DNA from: Paracentrotus lividus
Taxonomy: Eukaryota > Echinodermata > Echinoidea > Camarodonta > Echinidae
Assembly: GCA_940671915.1 (NCBI GenBank)
Contig: CALNVZ010003430.1
Coordinates: forward strand, 23,457,600-23,521,599
Reading direction: 5' to 3'
DNA length: 64,000 bases
Made by a program: the position numbers and the translations under genes. Below the pieces are notes generated by a model that saw nothing but the letters and a program-made list of their open reading frames with translations, made no database searches and had not been told where the DNA came from. Of this stretch, positions 48,321-59,374 are shown one piece after another. Position 1 is the first letter of the stretch; every line of letters begins with the position of its first letter.

Positions 48321-48374
48321 CACATTTTGATGACAACAACGTCAACAAAAGTTTGTTGACATCAACAAAATGTG
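48321..48374. repeat. Imperfect hairpin with CACATTTTG arms
   Basis: CACATTTTGATGACAACAAC then GTCAACAAA folds back on TTTGTTGACATCAACAAAAT then GTG, with a bulge in the left arm. Confidence 0.55.
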
Positions 48375-48490
48375 TTCCTAAACAGCAGGATGTTTACCTT
48401 ATGAAGGGGGTGGGGTAAGGGGCAGGTGGTGTTTGGACAAAATATCTCCTTCAATTTGTTATCTCAAAGAGACTACACAGACTCAAATGA

Positions 48491-48949
48491 ATGATTATTA
48501 CACAATCCATGCTTCCATCATTTACAGATACAAGTTCAGGTATTGCACAGCATGCAATAATCCCAGCTGAAAAGTTAACTACCAGTGAAGATGGCAGAAA
48601 CCTACTCCTGCTAATGATATCTTGTCCAACCGAATGTCCAATAATTGCTACGATGATTGCGACTAATGCGGTGCGTAACCTACTGCCTCCTATGGAATGC
48701 TCCGCAGGGATCATTTCCCCCCTCATCGTCTTTTATACCATGGACATAAATCCCCTTCCCGATGCAAAATATGAAACCTCAGATATTGGGTTCAGATCTT
48801 TTCCAAAGGTTTGGTTAGGAATGGAAATCCGATGTGATGCAAGTTATGAGACCAGAGGATATTTGATTCACATTTTTTGTCCAGGTTCGTTGCAAGTGCA
48901 TGAGGTGTTGGCCACACAGATTGCGAGCTGTTGGTATCTACGTATTTAA
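48491..48949 (+). CDS. Unrecognised 152-codon ORF, possibly a coding remnant
   Basis: This is the longest ORF not explained by a tandem repeat. The opposite strand is also open for 91 codons over 48451-48726. The peptide (MIITQSMLPSFTDTSSG...) has hydrophobic patches but no motif I recognise, and I saw no good splice signals. It may be chance, or the remnant of a mobile-element protein. Confidence 0.15.
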   Translation: MIITQSMLPSFTDTSSGIAQHAIIPAEKLTTSEDGRNLLLLMISCPTECPIIATMIATNAVRNLLPPMECSAGIISPLIVFYTMDINPLPDAKYETSDIGFRSFPKVWLGMEIRCDASYETRGYLIHIFCPGSLQVHEVLATQIASCWYLRI

Positions 48950-50094
48950 AGTGAATTATACAGCAACTAAATTGTGGAATAGGGATAGATAGAATCAAAG
49001 AATTACTTTTCCATCTCATTGCAGCCTTATATTGTTGAGGGTGAGACCTGAGACAAAAATGAAATGAAACAATAAAGACAGGAAATGTGCTTTTTCTGTC
49101 TTTAATAAATAAAGTTGCCTGCCTGAACATCAGTCACCCATTCCACAGTGTTATAAAGTTCTGTTAAACTTGGACATCGCAGGTCTCTTAGTTCTGAGGG
49201 AAGAAAAAAGACTTGTGTCAAATGGGCACAATCCCTCATTTAGTGGATCAGGATGATTTCAGGATGATAAAATAAAGCATGATACTGTGATAGACCCAAA
49301 AGTTTCATTTCCAAGCAGTTGAGTATTTGACCTACTACTGTAATTGATAGCAAACGATGCACATGCAGAAATACATGTAATGGAAATACCATAGCTTTGG
49401 TTTGAAATTCTATTGTCATCCCATCAAAAGATCAGAGCAACATAGAAAAACCTCATCGTACCATAGCCGTACAGAGAGTATGTAGTGGTACATCTAGCTA
49501 GCAAAGTGCAAGAGTACCATGTTCAAACTTGACACATTTGAAATATACTCAGGTCAAAACTAACTGGGCCAATGTAATGAAATCAGTATGACCCAATTCA
49601 CATGTAGGGTCCTAACATACTTCAGAAGCAACTGTACAACATTAACAACCATGTTCTAATAAACAAACAGCTGTTTTACATCAATTGAATTAAATTTCCA
49701 GCCACAATCACAACACAGTAATACTTGCCATTTATAAAAGTAAATGCCTAGAAACAAATAGGAGCAGACTGACTGTCATACAAATGCAGTATGCCTACAA
49801 TGATTATGTAATGTAAAAACTAACACATGAATTTTTATGCCATCTAAACTTGGGTCTTGCAATGACATTACCAAAGATTATTAGTTGTCCACATTGTGAA
49901 TGTCCCCAATAATTCTTCCATTGCATGTGTTATAATTGATCACCCTTCAATAGTCACATTTACTTATGACAGCAAGAATGGCTCTAACTCTTGCATGTAA
50001 TGTCCCTTTTGGCATTCAACCAAGAACATGAATTTGAGACCTTCATACTCACGGCAGACAACACCGGATAAACTCTAACTACTTTTTTGAGCTT

Positions 50095-50330
50095 TTAACC
50101 CTCTCATTACCATGATCACCTTTTGGCACCATAGAACACTGGTGACAAGGGAAACTGATTTTGTTAATGTAGTTTCTCTTGTTGAGTTATACGGGTGGAA
50201 AGCTGGAAACAGTAGTTTTCGTGAGGATGCAAACACTAGGGGTATTGCTTGAGTTATCATTTTGAAAGTTCAACATGAAGTGAGAGAATCCATTGTTTTT
50301 TGAAGAAGTGCCTGGTGACGAAAGGGTTAA
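50095..50330. mobile_element. TTAA-flanked piggyBac-like MITE
   Basis: TTAACCCTCTCATTACCA on the left and TTAACCCTTTCGTCACCA (reverse complement of right) are matching ends with TTAA at 50095-50098 and 50327-50330. Internal DNA has no ORF of note. Confidence 0.75.
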
Positions 50331-50933
50331 TATCTTCTGAAGAGCAAGAAGAACGGTAACGATTTGTCGAAGAGTGGTTTAGACCCTTTTTGCTCACAGT
50401 GGGTGACATGAATACTTAATGAAGCCAGAAGGTACATGCACTGTGGCATACATACATCTTCATAAGATGTGACCTCATTATCAATAACCCAGTCACACAG
50501 GACACAACAGACACCAACCAAAACAAATAATGGCATGACCACGTATGGCCAACTTCTTGTTCAGTTGGGTGTCAATCTGGCAATGTAACTGTGGGATAAG
50601 ACTTTTAGGTTAAGTAGGACTAGTCAATGGTGAGCATCAATTATGACATGGTTACAACCAGTACACTCTTGAAACAACCATTGTGATTGGTTCATAGTGA
50701 GACTTTCAAGCAAGCAGTCAATGCAACAAGGATACTGATTGGTTACTATCAATTTGCAATTGATTGTAACTTTTCACATGGCACTGGTCTGCATCTGATT
50801 TTGCAGAAAACAACTTTGTGAAACACAGTCCTGAAACAAATGTCATCAGAAAGATGTTGTATCACCCATGATCAGTTGTGACTAGGGCATCAAGTAGGGC
50901 TAATAGATGGAGAGCATGAATTACAGATGTGAT

Positions 50934-51441
50934 CCTAGGGGTATATTCAATGTCGATTTCAAATTTCAAATGCCAACATGAATCATGATACAAAACGCAA
51001 TTACAAAACGCTGATGTAAAGAGAAACAAAAATGGTGTTCATTGTCGCCATTCCCGGTCATAAAAGTAAACATGTTTCAGATCTCCATTCGGGGGAAAAT
51101 TTAAACGCCAAAAAAGATGTGATTTGAATCACGATCAGCTTCAATTTTACAACCTTCAGCATCGCGAATGCAACGAAATGCGACACTGAACACAATGGAG
51201 TATTCAAACGTCTTTAAATGTGCTCCCGCAGTGGAAGCTTCCGGGGCAAGTGAAAAAAGGCACAGATGTTTGTTTTTGAGAGCGGAGAATTTAAAGAAGA
51301 TGGACGTATAATCAGCTTTAAAGTTTCGACACTGAACAGTCTTCCGCTGATCGCGTTTGTGTTCTGTGTTTTGTAATTGCGTTTTGTATCACGATTCATG
51401 TTAGCATTTAAATTTGGAATGGACATTGAACACACCCTAAG
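50934..51441. mobile_element. Long-TIR palindromic element, family A copy 3
   Basis: The arms CAACATGAATCATGATACAA then AACGCAATTACAAAACGC and the inverse GTGTTTTGTAATTGCGTTTT then GTATCACGATTCATGTT match over about 70 bases. The interior, about 370 bases, contains further inverted segments (TTCAGATCTCCATTCGG). Confidence 0.75.
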
Positions 51442-51667
51442 ATGTTCCCCTGGACATCATCCATCATGGAAGGAGCAAATGAGAAAAGCAATAGCATCAG
51501 GGTACAGATGTACTTGTTGAATTCTTTGGATTTCATAATCTCGATGTGTGATGATGAACGTAATGTCAAGTAGATATTCTAGACATGGAGTGAACATGAA
51601 AAACAGATGGGTGTTTTGATGCATCGATCCATAGAACTTTCTTGTGGTTTTGGTTTTAAAACTGAAA

Positions 51668-51751
51668 ATCGTAACTGGGATATAAAAATTTATAAATCGT
51701 AACTGGGATATAAAAATTTATAAATCGTAACTGGGATATAAAAATTTATAA
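51668..51751. repeat. Three perfect 28-bp tandem units
   Basis: ATCGTAACTGGGATATAAAA then ATTTATAA repeats at 51668, 51696 and 51724 with no visible differences. Confidence 0.95.
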
Positions 51752-52600
51752 TCCTATTGGTAGATTTACAATTACGTGGAGGAGATCTAGTGGGCCAGTG
51801 ATGAAATTCTGTTCAATCAACAAACCATGGAGAGTTGCAATACTTATTATGATAAGTATTTATTTAGAGATTATTTCTCAACTTTTTAAACTGCTGCACA
51901 GGTTAAAGCCAATCTTGAGATTAGAAATCAAGAGAGAGAAACAGGTTCATATTGATTTTGAAATATCTATCATCTCGTTCAAATTTGCAAACGATTGCAA
52001 ACCTTTGTTTTACGGAGCCAAGAATTGAAGATAATCTTTAACGTGACTTGTGATGTGATCATAGACAAGCTTGATCAACAAAAAGACAGGCTACGAAAAA
52101 TTCTTCCCTGAAGCACACATGGGCAGCTATGAATAGGACTACATTGGCCGGGTTCAGAAATGTCATGTTTAATGTGACGTCCACCCACTCATTTGTAAAC
52201 ATAGACACAGGACTTGACAGTCTGAAACGATGCACACTTTGAGCTCTAGCTACGCGACAGTTGGTCAGCTAAATTTCTATTTGGTATGATAAGGAGGAAC
52301 ATGTTGAGAGACTGGGTTGGATATCGGTTCAAATGTAGGGCATAATTTTACTTCAGATGCAATCAAAAATTGTAATGGCCAAGACAAGCAATTCAATTAA
52401 ACTCAAGCAATTCCATTGAACTCATGCAACAATTTTCAATTTGTCCATTATACAATTGATTCTCTTTTATACATACACCAAGTAAGACTATAAGTACATC
52501 TGATATTTTACTATGACAATACATTCTCCATAGTAGAAGGCAATAATTATAAATACATGTACAATCTCCAATTCCATTCCAGTACATGCTATGATATGAC

Positions 52601-52885
52601 ATGAGCAGACATACACCAATAAGGCTGGATTGGGGTAAAGCGGATGCCATAGTTCGGGGGAACATAGGAAACATAGCAGTCGTATTACTGCTGACATCCC
52701 CAAAAATGACAGGTATTTGGAGAGAATCCGGACGGCAGGCATTCCTGCATGCACTGAACCTCAGAATGGGGCAGTTTCCTCTCTATTTTACTTCGGAGAT
52801 GGGGGAAGATGATGTCGCCATGGTGATAAGGGAAGTCATCTCTAGTATGAAATTGGAGTCTTCATTTATTTCAAAAGAGGTTTGA
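52601..52885 (+). CDS. Unrecognised 94-codon ORF, low confidence
   Basis: This ORF has mixed, protein-like composition (charged, with a hydrophobic AVVLLL stretch) and lies in a patch of higher GC. An in-frame TGA sits just upstream of the ATG. The downstream AAAGAG|GTTTGA is a weak donor. I recognise no domain with confidence, and chance is a fair explanation. Confidence 0.12.
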   Translation: MSRHTPIRLDWGKADAIVRGNIGNIAVVLLLTSPKMTGIWRESGRQAFLHALNLRMGQFPLYFTSEMGEDDVAMVIREVISSMKLESSFISKEV

Positions 52886-53255
52886 ATTTAAAATCAGGTG
52901 AAACTCAAGTTGTATGCACCTTTTCCAATCACAAAAAAACTTTTGATACGATCATCACGTTTAATTCATCTGCCAGGAAACTGGTAGAGCTTTAAGGTGA
53001 ACAAACTATGGATTTAATATTTCTTTGAAGTTTACAAAGTTGCCTCTTTTCTTACTCACAAGATCAACAAAGAACAATATCAAATGGGTCCATATATCTG
53101 CATTTTTTACATGCAAAACTTCTGCTTTCTTATTTTGCTTTCATTTCTCTAAAGTCCCCCTCAGAGATGCGTTCCAACCTCCCTTGGATGGTATTGGTAT
53201 CATTCACAGACATCTTGATAATGTATAATATCCAGTGCTTTCACTTTCTATCATT

Positions 53256-54073
53256 GGGTGCATTCAAGGTCAAAAACAAAATTTAAACAGCAATATGAAT
53301 CATGAAACAAAACACAAACTTTTAAAAACATAGAAGACAATCGCGATCAGCTGTGCACCTTCCATGGTTGAAATTTAGTGGTGGTTATACATGGATTGTC
53401 TTTAACTTCCCAACTCTCAGCACAGCTTACAGTATTTTCAATGCTGAAGGTGAACAATGGTCTTAAAGATGTACGTTCCCCATAGTGTAGAAGGAGTTCA
53501 AAATACGTACGCGGTAACAAACTATGCAAGCTGCCCATTCATACCAACGATGTGCGACTCTTACGCAGTGGTCCAAAAACCGAAAGCTAGAACACCCGAA
53601 CGATTGCCGAAGTCATGAGCCAATTTCTTATCGGCAATGATTCGCGTGCAAGCGAGAAGGTAATACTAGATCCGAACACTACAATGTATTCGGCCCAGGT
53701 ATTCACTCATGCACGTATGCTTTATACACACAAACAGTAGCACACACAATGGTGTGTATCGCGAATCGCTCTCACAGCGCGATCGCGATTGGCTGGCATG
53801 TAACCGTATGCAAATTAAGTCATGCTCTAAGCTTCGTGAACAATATGGCTGCGACCACACACACAGTTTAGCGATGCTCATGAATGACCACCTATAAAAC
53901 GCACATTTTCGGTGTTTAATTTTTCCTCCGAGTGGAGATCTGAAAGACGAGTACACTTACAACCAGAATTGGGAGACCATCAACACACCTTTTTTTCTCT
54001 GTATGTATGTCTGTGTTTTGCGTTTTGCATCATGAATTCAGGTGCTTTTTTTTAATCGACCATGAACGCACCC
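53256..54073. mobile_element. Long-TIR palindromic element, family A copy 4, with insert
   Basis: The ends GGGTGCATTCAAGGTC and GGGTGCGTTCATGGTCGAT (reverse complement of right) belong to the same family as copies 1-3. It is about 820 bp, roughly twice the length of copies 1 and 2. The extra DNA, about 53480-53910, has different composition and carries GATTGG (53787-53792), an octamer ATGCAAAT (53808-53815), CAATATGGCTGC (about 53840) and TATAAAAC (53893-53900). Confidence 0.65.
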
Positions 54074-54763
54074 ATAGAGTGATTCCTTGTCTTCAGACTT
54101 TCAACCAGGAATGCGTGTGTGTGGGAGGGTAAGAACCTCACGTAACATTTGCTGGAACACGGACGGTTCCATCACATCAAATGCTCCCTGATTTCACTTA
54201 ATGTGAGATGTCTGGAGCATTTACCATCATCTTCGCCATGTCACATTAAAGCTACACATGCAGCACATTTGTTATTTGATCCAAGAGAAATGTTGAGTTA
54301 TGAAATTGCTGTTTTAAAATGACTTTTATTACATACATTATGCATTCTCTAATAAACTCTCTCTCCCATGTCTATTTACAAGACAAAGACAAATTTATGA
54401 AGTACTTGTAAGTAAAGGCAAAGGGAAAAAAGATTTGTTGATCTTATTTTTCTGTTTGTGTTTTTGTGTGTTTGGGTCCATCGTAGCTCTAACTGCACTC
54501 ACAAAAGGCCTTTTCCTATCTATACACACAGAGCTATCTCAATACCTCTCCCCATTATGAAATCCTCAGAATCACTTCTGCATCAAACAACTGAGGAAAT
54601 GGGGTCTTCAGACCCTCCATCCCATCTCTTACCCCTCTGCCCCATCCTTACCCCTTCTACCACTACCCTTCCTCCATCCTACCTCTCATCCCTTTGCCCT
54701 ATCTTACTACCACTCTCTTTAACTTCCCCCACCCCCATCTACCGCCTCCATTTCTCCTTTACA

Positions 54764-55550
54764 GCACAGTTACCCATGTGCCAGTTAAGAAAGGACGTGT
54801 GTATGAAGTGCGTCTGAATCTCACATCCCACCCCATCACCCCACCCTATTACTACTTTTATTACAACTCAGCCCACCCCATACAACTCTCCTTACCCCCC
54901 TTTCTACAACCCGTTCTCTATGGCACGGTTGCCACATCCAATCAGGAGAGGAAAGATGTGACTGAAATGTGTCTGTATCTCACGATCTCCCACCAGACGT
55001 TCTCCACCCCACCCTAATACCACATTTATTACCCATTTACCCACCCTCCTACCACTCTTCATACCCCTTCTACCACTCTCCTTACCCACCCCCTCCCCCA
55101 ACTATTCTGTAGGCACAGTTGCCATATGCCAGTCAGGAGAGACGGTGTGACTGATGAGTCTCTGCATCTGCACCTCACGTCCTAACCCTGACCCCACCCT
55201 ACTTTTACTTCTATTAACCCTTCACCCCATCCTACTACCAATTTTACTTACCCGCTTCTACCACCCCCACCTCTTCTTTACTCCTCTTCTTTACCCGCAC
55301 AATTGCCACGTGCCAGTCATGAGACAATGTGTGATTAAAAATTGTGTCTGGATCTCATGTCCTACCCCTCACCCCACCCTACTTCTAGTTTTTGTAACTC
55401 TTTACACCACTCTCCTTACCCCCTTCTACCACGCCTCCCCCACCTCTTCTCTACTGCACAGTCGCCACGTGCCAGTCAGGAGTGAACGTGTGACCAAAGT
55501 GTGTCTGGACAAGATACTCCTCCCTCATCCCTGTATCATATTTGGTCTCT
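54764..55550. repeat. Five-unit tandem array, 159-190 bp per unit
   Basis: The core GCACAGTTGCCACATGCCAG then TCAGGAGAGACGTGTGACTG recurs at 54764, 54923, 55113, 55297 and 55456. Cores are separated by pyrimidine-rich CCCACCCTACT spacers, and the variable spacers account for the unit-length range. ORFs across it are not gene-like. Confidence 0.8.
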
Positions 55551-55667
55551 AGAGGGGGCTAGACCATATCACTTATCTCTCATCGCACGAACATCTTCAA
55601 TCGTGATAAAATGTGAAACTCCAGAATACTGTGTAAATATAAACCCTGTTCTCTTTCTGCAGGTCAT

Positions 55668-55850
55668 AGGGTAGCAGAGTTCACAGAAAAATGTGTGAAT
55701 CTTCATATTATAATTATCCACTATCTCTCATCACCGGAACATGTTAAAGCCTCTGTCTTCTTCTTCCAGCTTAATAAAAGAATGTGAGAACTGTACAAAT
55801 CCCCTCCTCACTGACTAGAGTCCAGAGGGTAGCAGAGTTCACTAAAATGA
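55668..55850. repeat. 158-bp duplication beginning AGGGTAGCAGAGTTCAC
   Basis: AGGGTAGCAGAGTTCAC occurs at 55668 and 55826. The period is close to that of the adjacent five-unit array, suggesting a diverged continuation. Confidence 0.55.
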
Positions 55851-56087
55851 GTGAACATTCATCTCTTGAATTGCACTATATAATATATTCAATTATGAAC
55901 AAATTGCATTTTTTCTAGTATCTTGTTGTTCTGAATAACCAATGGTGATGTAAAAACTTTGATTGCGCCATTGTTCAAGAGCAACTTTTTCAAGGCAACA
56001 TGCTTTATAACCCTTATGTTCAGATTTGGTTGGAGACAGGCTTGGCTATTAATATTTCTCAAGAGTTCATAAGCTACCATAGGAATT

Positions 56088-56089
<2 letters not shown>

Positions 56090-56136
<47 letters not shown>
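56090..56136. repeat. (GA)n microsatellite
   Basis: About 47 bases of uninterrupted AGAGAG, followed closely by a nine-G run. Confidence 0.95.
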
Positions 56137-56139
<3 letters not shown>

Positions 56140-56742
56140 GGGGGGGGGGCAGTTAGATGGGTGCAGGGAAGAATGAGGGGGTACAAGAATATAGAGTGGA
56201 GTATAGAAACACAGGCAATGATAGCGGGATGGGCTAGGTTATTTATGTGACCTGCTGTTTATATTCTTTACCCCTGCACGGAAAAAACTACTACCTCAGA
56301 GTCTCGCTTAAAATCATAATAATAATAAGAAAAAAATTATTACATATTCAGTCTCAAGAATGAATAGCGATCGTTAATTAACATTTATTACCAATAAATG
56401 GAACAGAAGCCAAAATGAATTTCAGTAAACACAATGAAAATCAAACGCGAGGCAGCGGTGAAAGCATTTCACTTTTCCTATTTTTATTTTGACAATCACA
56501 TTTTTTGGAGAGGAATTTGAGCTCTAGAATCATGTTGATATGGAATGTCAAGCGAGACATGAGGATTCAATCTTGATGAATTAAAAGTCAAAAACTTTGC
56601 CCCTTGATGTCAGACGTGAGCTTTCAGAGATGATCCTTCATAACTGATAGCTCCACTTTTTGGAGAGAATGTCCGTCCAAGTTGGTCCTCTCCCCTGACT
56701 GCCAGACTAACAGTCAGCTTGGGGTAGAAATGAAAATGATCT

Positions 56743-56766
56743 AAAAAAAAAAAAAAAAAAAAAAAA
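56743..56766. repeat. Poly-A tract
   Basis: Uninterrupted run of about 24 A. Confidence 0.92.
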
Positions 56767-57485
56767 TGACAGGGCATGATAAAATCAAGGATTTTATTAG
56801 GGAGGGGCTTACCATTGGCAAAATTGAAGTTTTTCTGGCTATGATAACATTACAATATAATATCATTCATAAGTATGAATTTCATATTTGTGTTCTGTAG
56901 TTCTTTATTTAGCTCTTCAGACCTGTATGTAATGGTCAGTCACATGTACGATGCATGACCAATGCACAGTATGCCCTGGGTGTGCGGTACTCATTCGTTG
57001 AGCGCGCTATGCCAGCGCTGTGCATTTGCAGCGTATTTTACTTTGTGTTGTCTATGTACATGTGTATACGCTCTGTGTGCGCGTTGTCGGCCATTTTCAC
57101 AAATTTAAATGCACTGGTCTTGCGTTGTCTACATGTGATAAGTGTTCTGTAGTTCTTGTCTCTTGAAGAGGATGTATTCTACATAGATTTGATAAAAACT
57201 TCAGATTAAAAATAAATGTCATTTTGCCCAGAAGGCAACAGACTCTGCTTCTCTATTTACAGTTTCATTTATTCCGCAAATTGAATTCTTTTCATCTCCC
57301 TTCCCCATAAATTATATAGCCAGACGAGCTAAATTCTAATCTGTGGAAAATGAAAAATAGCTTAGACTTTAATATAAAATTTAACTGATGGAGGGAATAG
57401 AATATAAAGAGAAGATGACTTAAAAAGACCTGTGACTTATGCAAGTTTGCAGGTTGACTGGAATTTTTCTTTCATAATTAATTTC

Positions 57486-57631
57486 CAGTGGTGGATCCAG
57501 GATTTCAAGATAGGGAGGGAGGGCGCCGTCAAATTTTTTTTATTTTAACATGTAAGGTCAATGAGTGATTTTCAAATTATTATACGGGGGGGGGGGGGGG
57601 GGGGTGGCAATCCCGCCTGAATCCGCCACTG
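57486..57631. mobile_element. hAT-like MITE with CAGTGG termini
   Basis: The ends CAGTGGTGGATCCAGGATT and CAGTGGCGGATTCAGG (reverse complement of right) bound 146 bp containing a 19-G run (57586-57604). ATTTC flanks both ends exactly (57481-57485 and 57632-57636). CAGTGGCGGATCC-type ends are common in animal hAT-related short elements. The 5-base flank is shorter than the usual 8-base hAT duplication, so the superfamily call is tentative. Confidence 0.65.
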
Positions 57632-59266
57632 ATTTCAACCATATTCTCCAATTGTCATAGCCTTCACCCTCCATTGCATCGTGATGTCAAAATATGACAT
57701 ATTTACTCCAACCACAAAAATGTCTTCCCTCCATCCACGCGACTGTTCAAAACATGACCGAACCAACAATAAATCAGCATTTTATCCACCTTTTTATGCA
57801 TCTGTCATATTTTCCATCCCCGCTCTCTCCAGTAACGTAAACATTTTTGAAGAGGTCATGTTGAATGGTTTTCAATCAAAGTTTGGAGGGTATAAAGAAT
57901 GTGACACTAGATTTCAAAATGTTATATTGGCACAAATGTTGTAATTGATGGTTTTCAAGATTTTAGTTAGTATAGCATGGTGTTGGGTATAGGAGTGGGG
58001 AGGGGTGGGTTCTAACATGAACTGGGTGCAGGGCAGGGTGGGGACCTGGGTGGGGAGAGGAAAGGGCTGTGGGTGGGGGGGGGGTTGAGGGAGAGAAGAC
58101 AGAGGAAAGAAATTTTTTTGCTTAGATGTAAATAAGATTTTGGGGTGCATTTTTCAAACTTCCCAAACTTGAAGAAATCTTGAAAGGATACTCCCATATT
58201 CATTGATCACAAAGTTCTAATAAATGAAGCAATGCATTTCTTTTAAATCCCACAAACAAAGAAACTGTCTTTAAAACACACCTAGGCAAGCGAAACAAGA
58301 TTGAAAACATATGAAAACCTCAAGAAAAATAACCAATGTCCTCAATAACATTTCTTTTCTACAAAATACCTGCAAGGAGTTTTTATAGTGTGATAAGAAG
58401 ACAAAGGACTTTGAACAGGAGGAGGAACAAACCTCCCAGACTGGTGTCAATTAGAACTAAATTATGGCGACCGATTCCAAGATAAGCAATAATAAAACCA
58501 CGCTATCATCACACCTTGATAATTTTTAAGGATACCATAAAAAGAGGCAAGCCTGGAGGTATAGCATGGTTTGGAAATTGTTGATTTATCTAGTGTAATG
58601 GAAAATGGCCAAGAAGCGTGATTAGATGAGAAATCAACATCACTCTAATTCCTGGTGTTGAAGGAAATTTTTCATACATTTTCAAGAAGATATCCTTACC
58701 ATTTTTTCTGAATTATCACATTTGTTTTACAAAACTCAACATAGAGTCAGGACTGACATGTAATTTGCATTAGGGAGAATAGTTTGAAAGATCATTGATT
58801 TATCTTGTAGATTGCCTTGAAATATTTGAGAAATCAAAACCCTGATTCTCTAGTGTTGAATGAAAATTTTCTCACGCTTTTTGGGAAGTTTTCCTCAGTT
58901 ACCTTTATGCTCCATATCCCATATTTGTTTTCCAAACTTAAACATAGTACTTAGCGAACTGAGTTTTGCCTTACATTTGTCAATTTCAATCACTTGTTTA
59001 GAGGGAAACTAGTGGCATCTCTAACTGAACGCCATTCTCCTGACAGTGATACATTGTATAACCATTGGCATCGTCAATACCAACATCAAAGAAGTATGAA
59101 ACAGAAACACATATTTATAAACAAATTTGAATTGTGTATTAGCAAAATTAGACCAAATAAAATAAGAAAAACGAATCATGGAAATGTGAGATGAAAGCAA
59201 CAAGAATAAGAAAGCAAGTTCACTTCAATATTTCCACTGTCAAGGAATAGAATAAATGAGACTTAC

Positions 59267-59291
59267 GGTCTACCCATCCTGAAGAGCACAT
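59267..59291 (-). CDS. Possible alternative first exon (8 codons)
   Basis: On the minus strand ATG at 59291 opens MCSSGWVD and ends GACC|GTAAGTCTC, a strong donor, leaving phase 1. That phase matches the RPEL1 exon at 934-999. An in-frame TAG lies nine bases upstream of the ATG. Genes of the myocardin/MRTF family use alternative promoters with short distinct N-termini, so this could be another start, but it implies a 58 kb intron. A one-in-three phase match and a short frame make chance quite possible. Confidence 0.22.
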
Positions 59292-59374
59292 GGAGAGCTA
59301 TCAACCACCACCACCAGTGATGCATTCCATTCTCTAGGCTACCGGTCCTCTGATTACCACTGCTTCATTGGAAT

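Larger units (their letters stand above)
26251..59266. other. Upstream / intergenic or alternative-intron DNA
   Basis: No confident exon was found here on either strand. It is either intergenic DNA upstream of the MRTF gene or, if the 59267-59291 exon is real, part of a longer first intron. Apart from the listed elements, stretches such as 26500-27980, 28030-29740, 31140-32000, 32400-33760, 34180-35750, 36030-36650, 44470-46830, 49000-50090 and 51760-52600 show only AT-rich DNA, poly-G tracts and chance ORFs. Confidence 0.5.
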
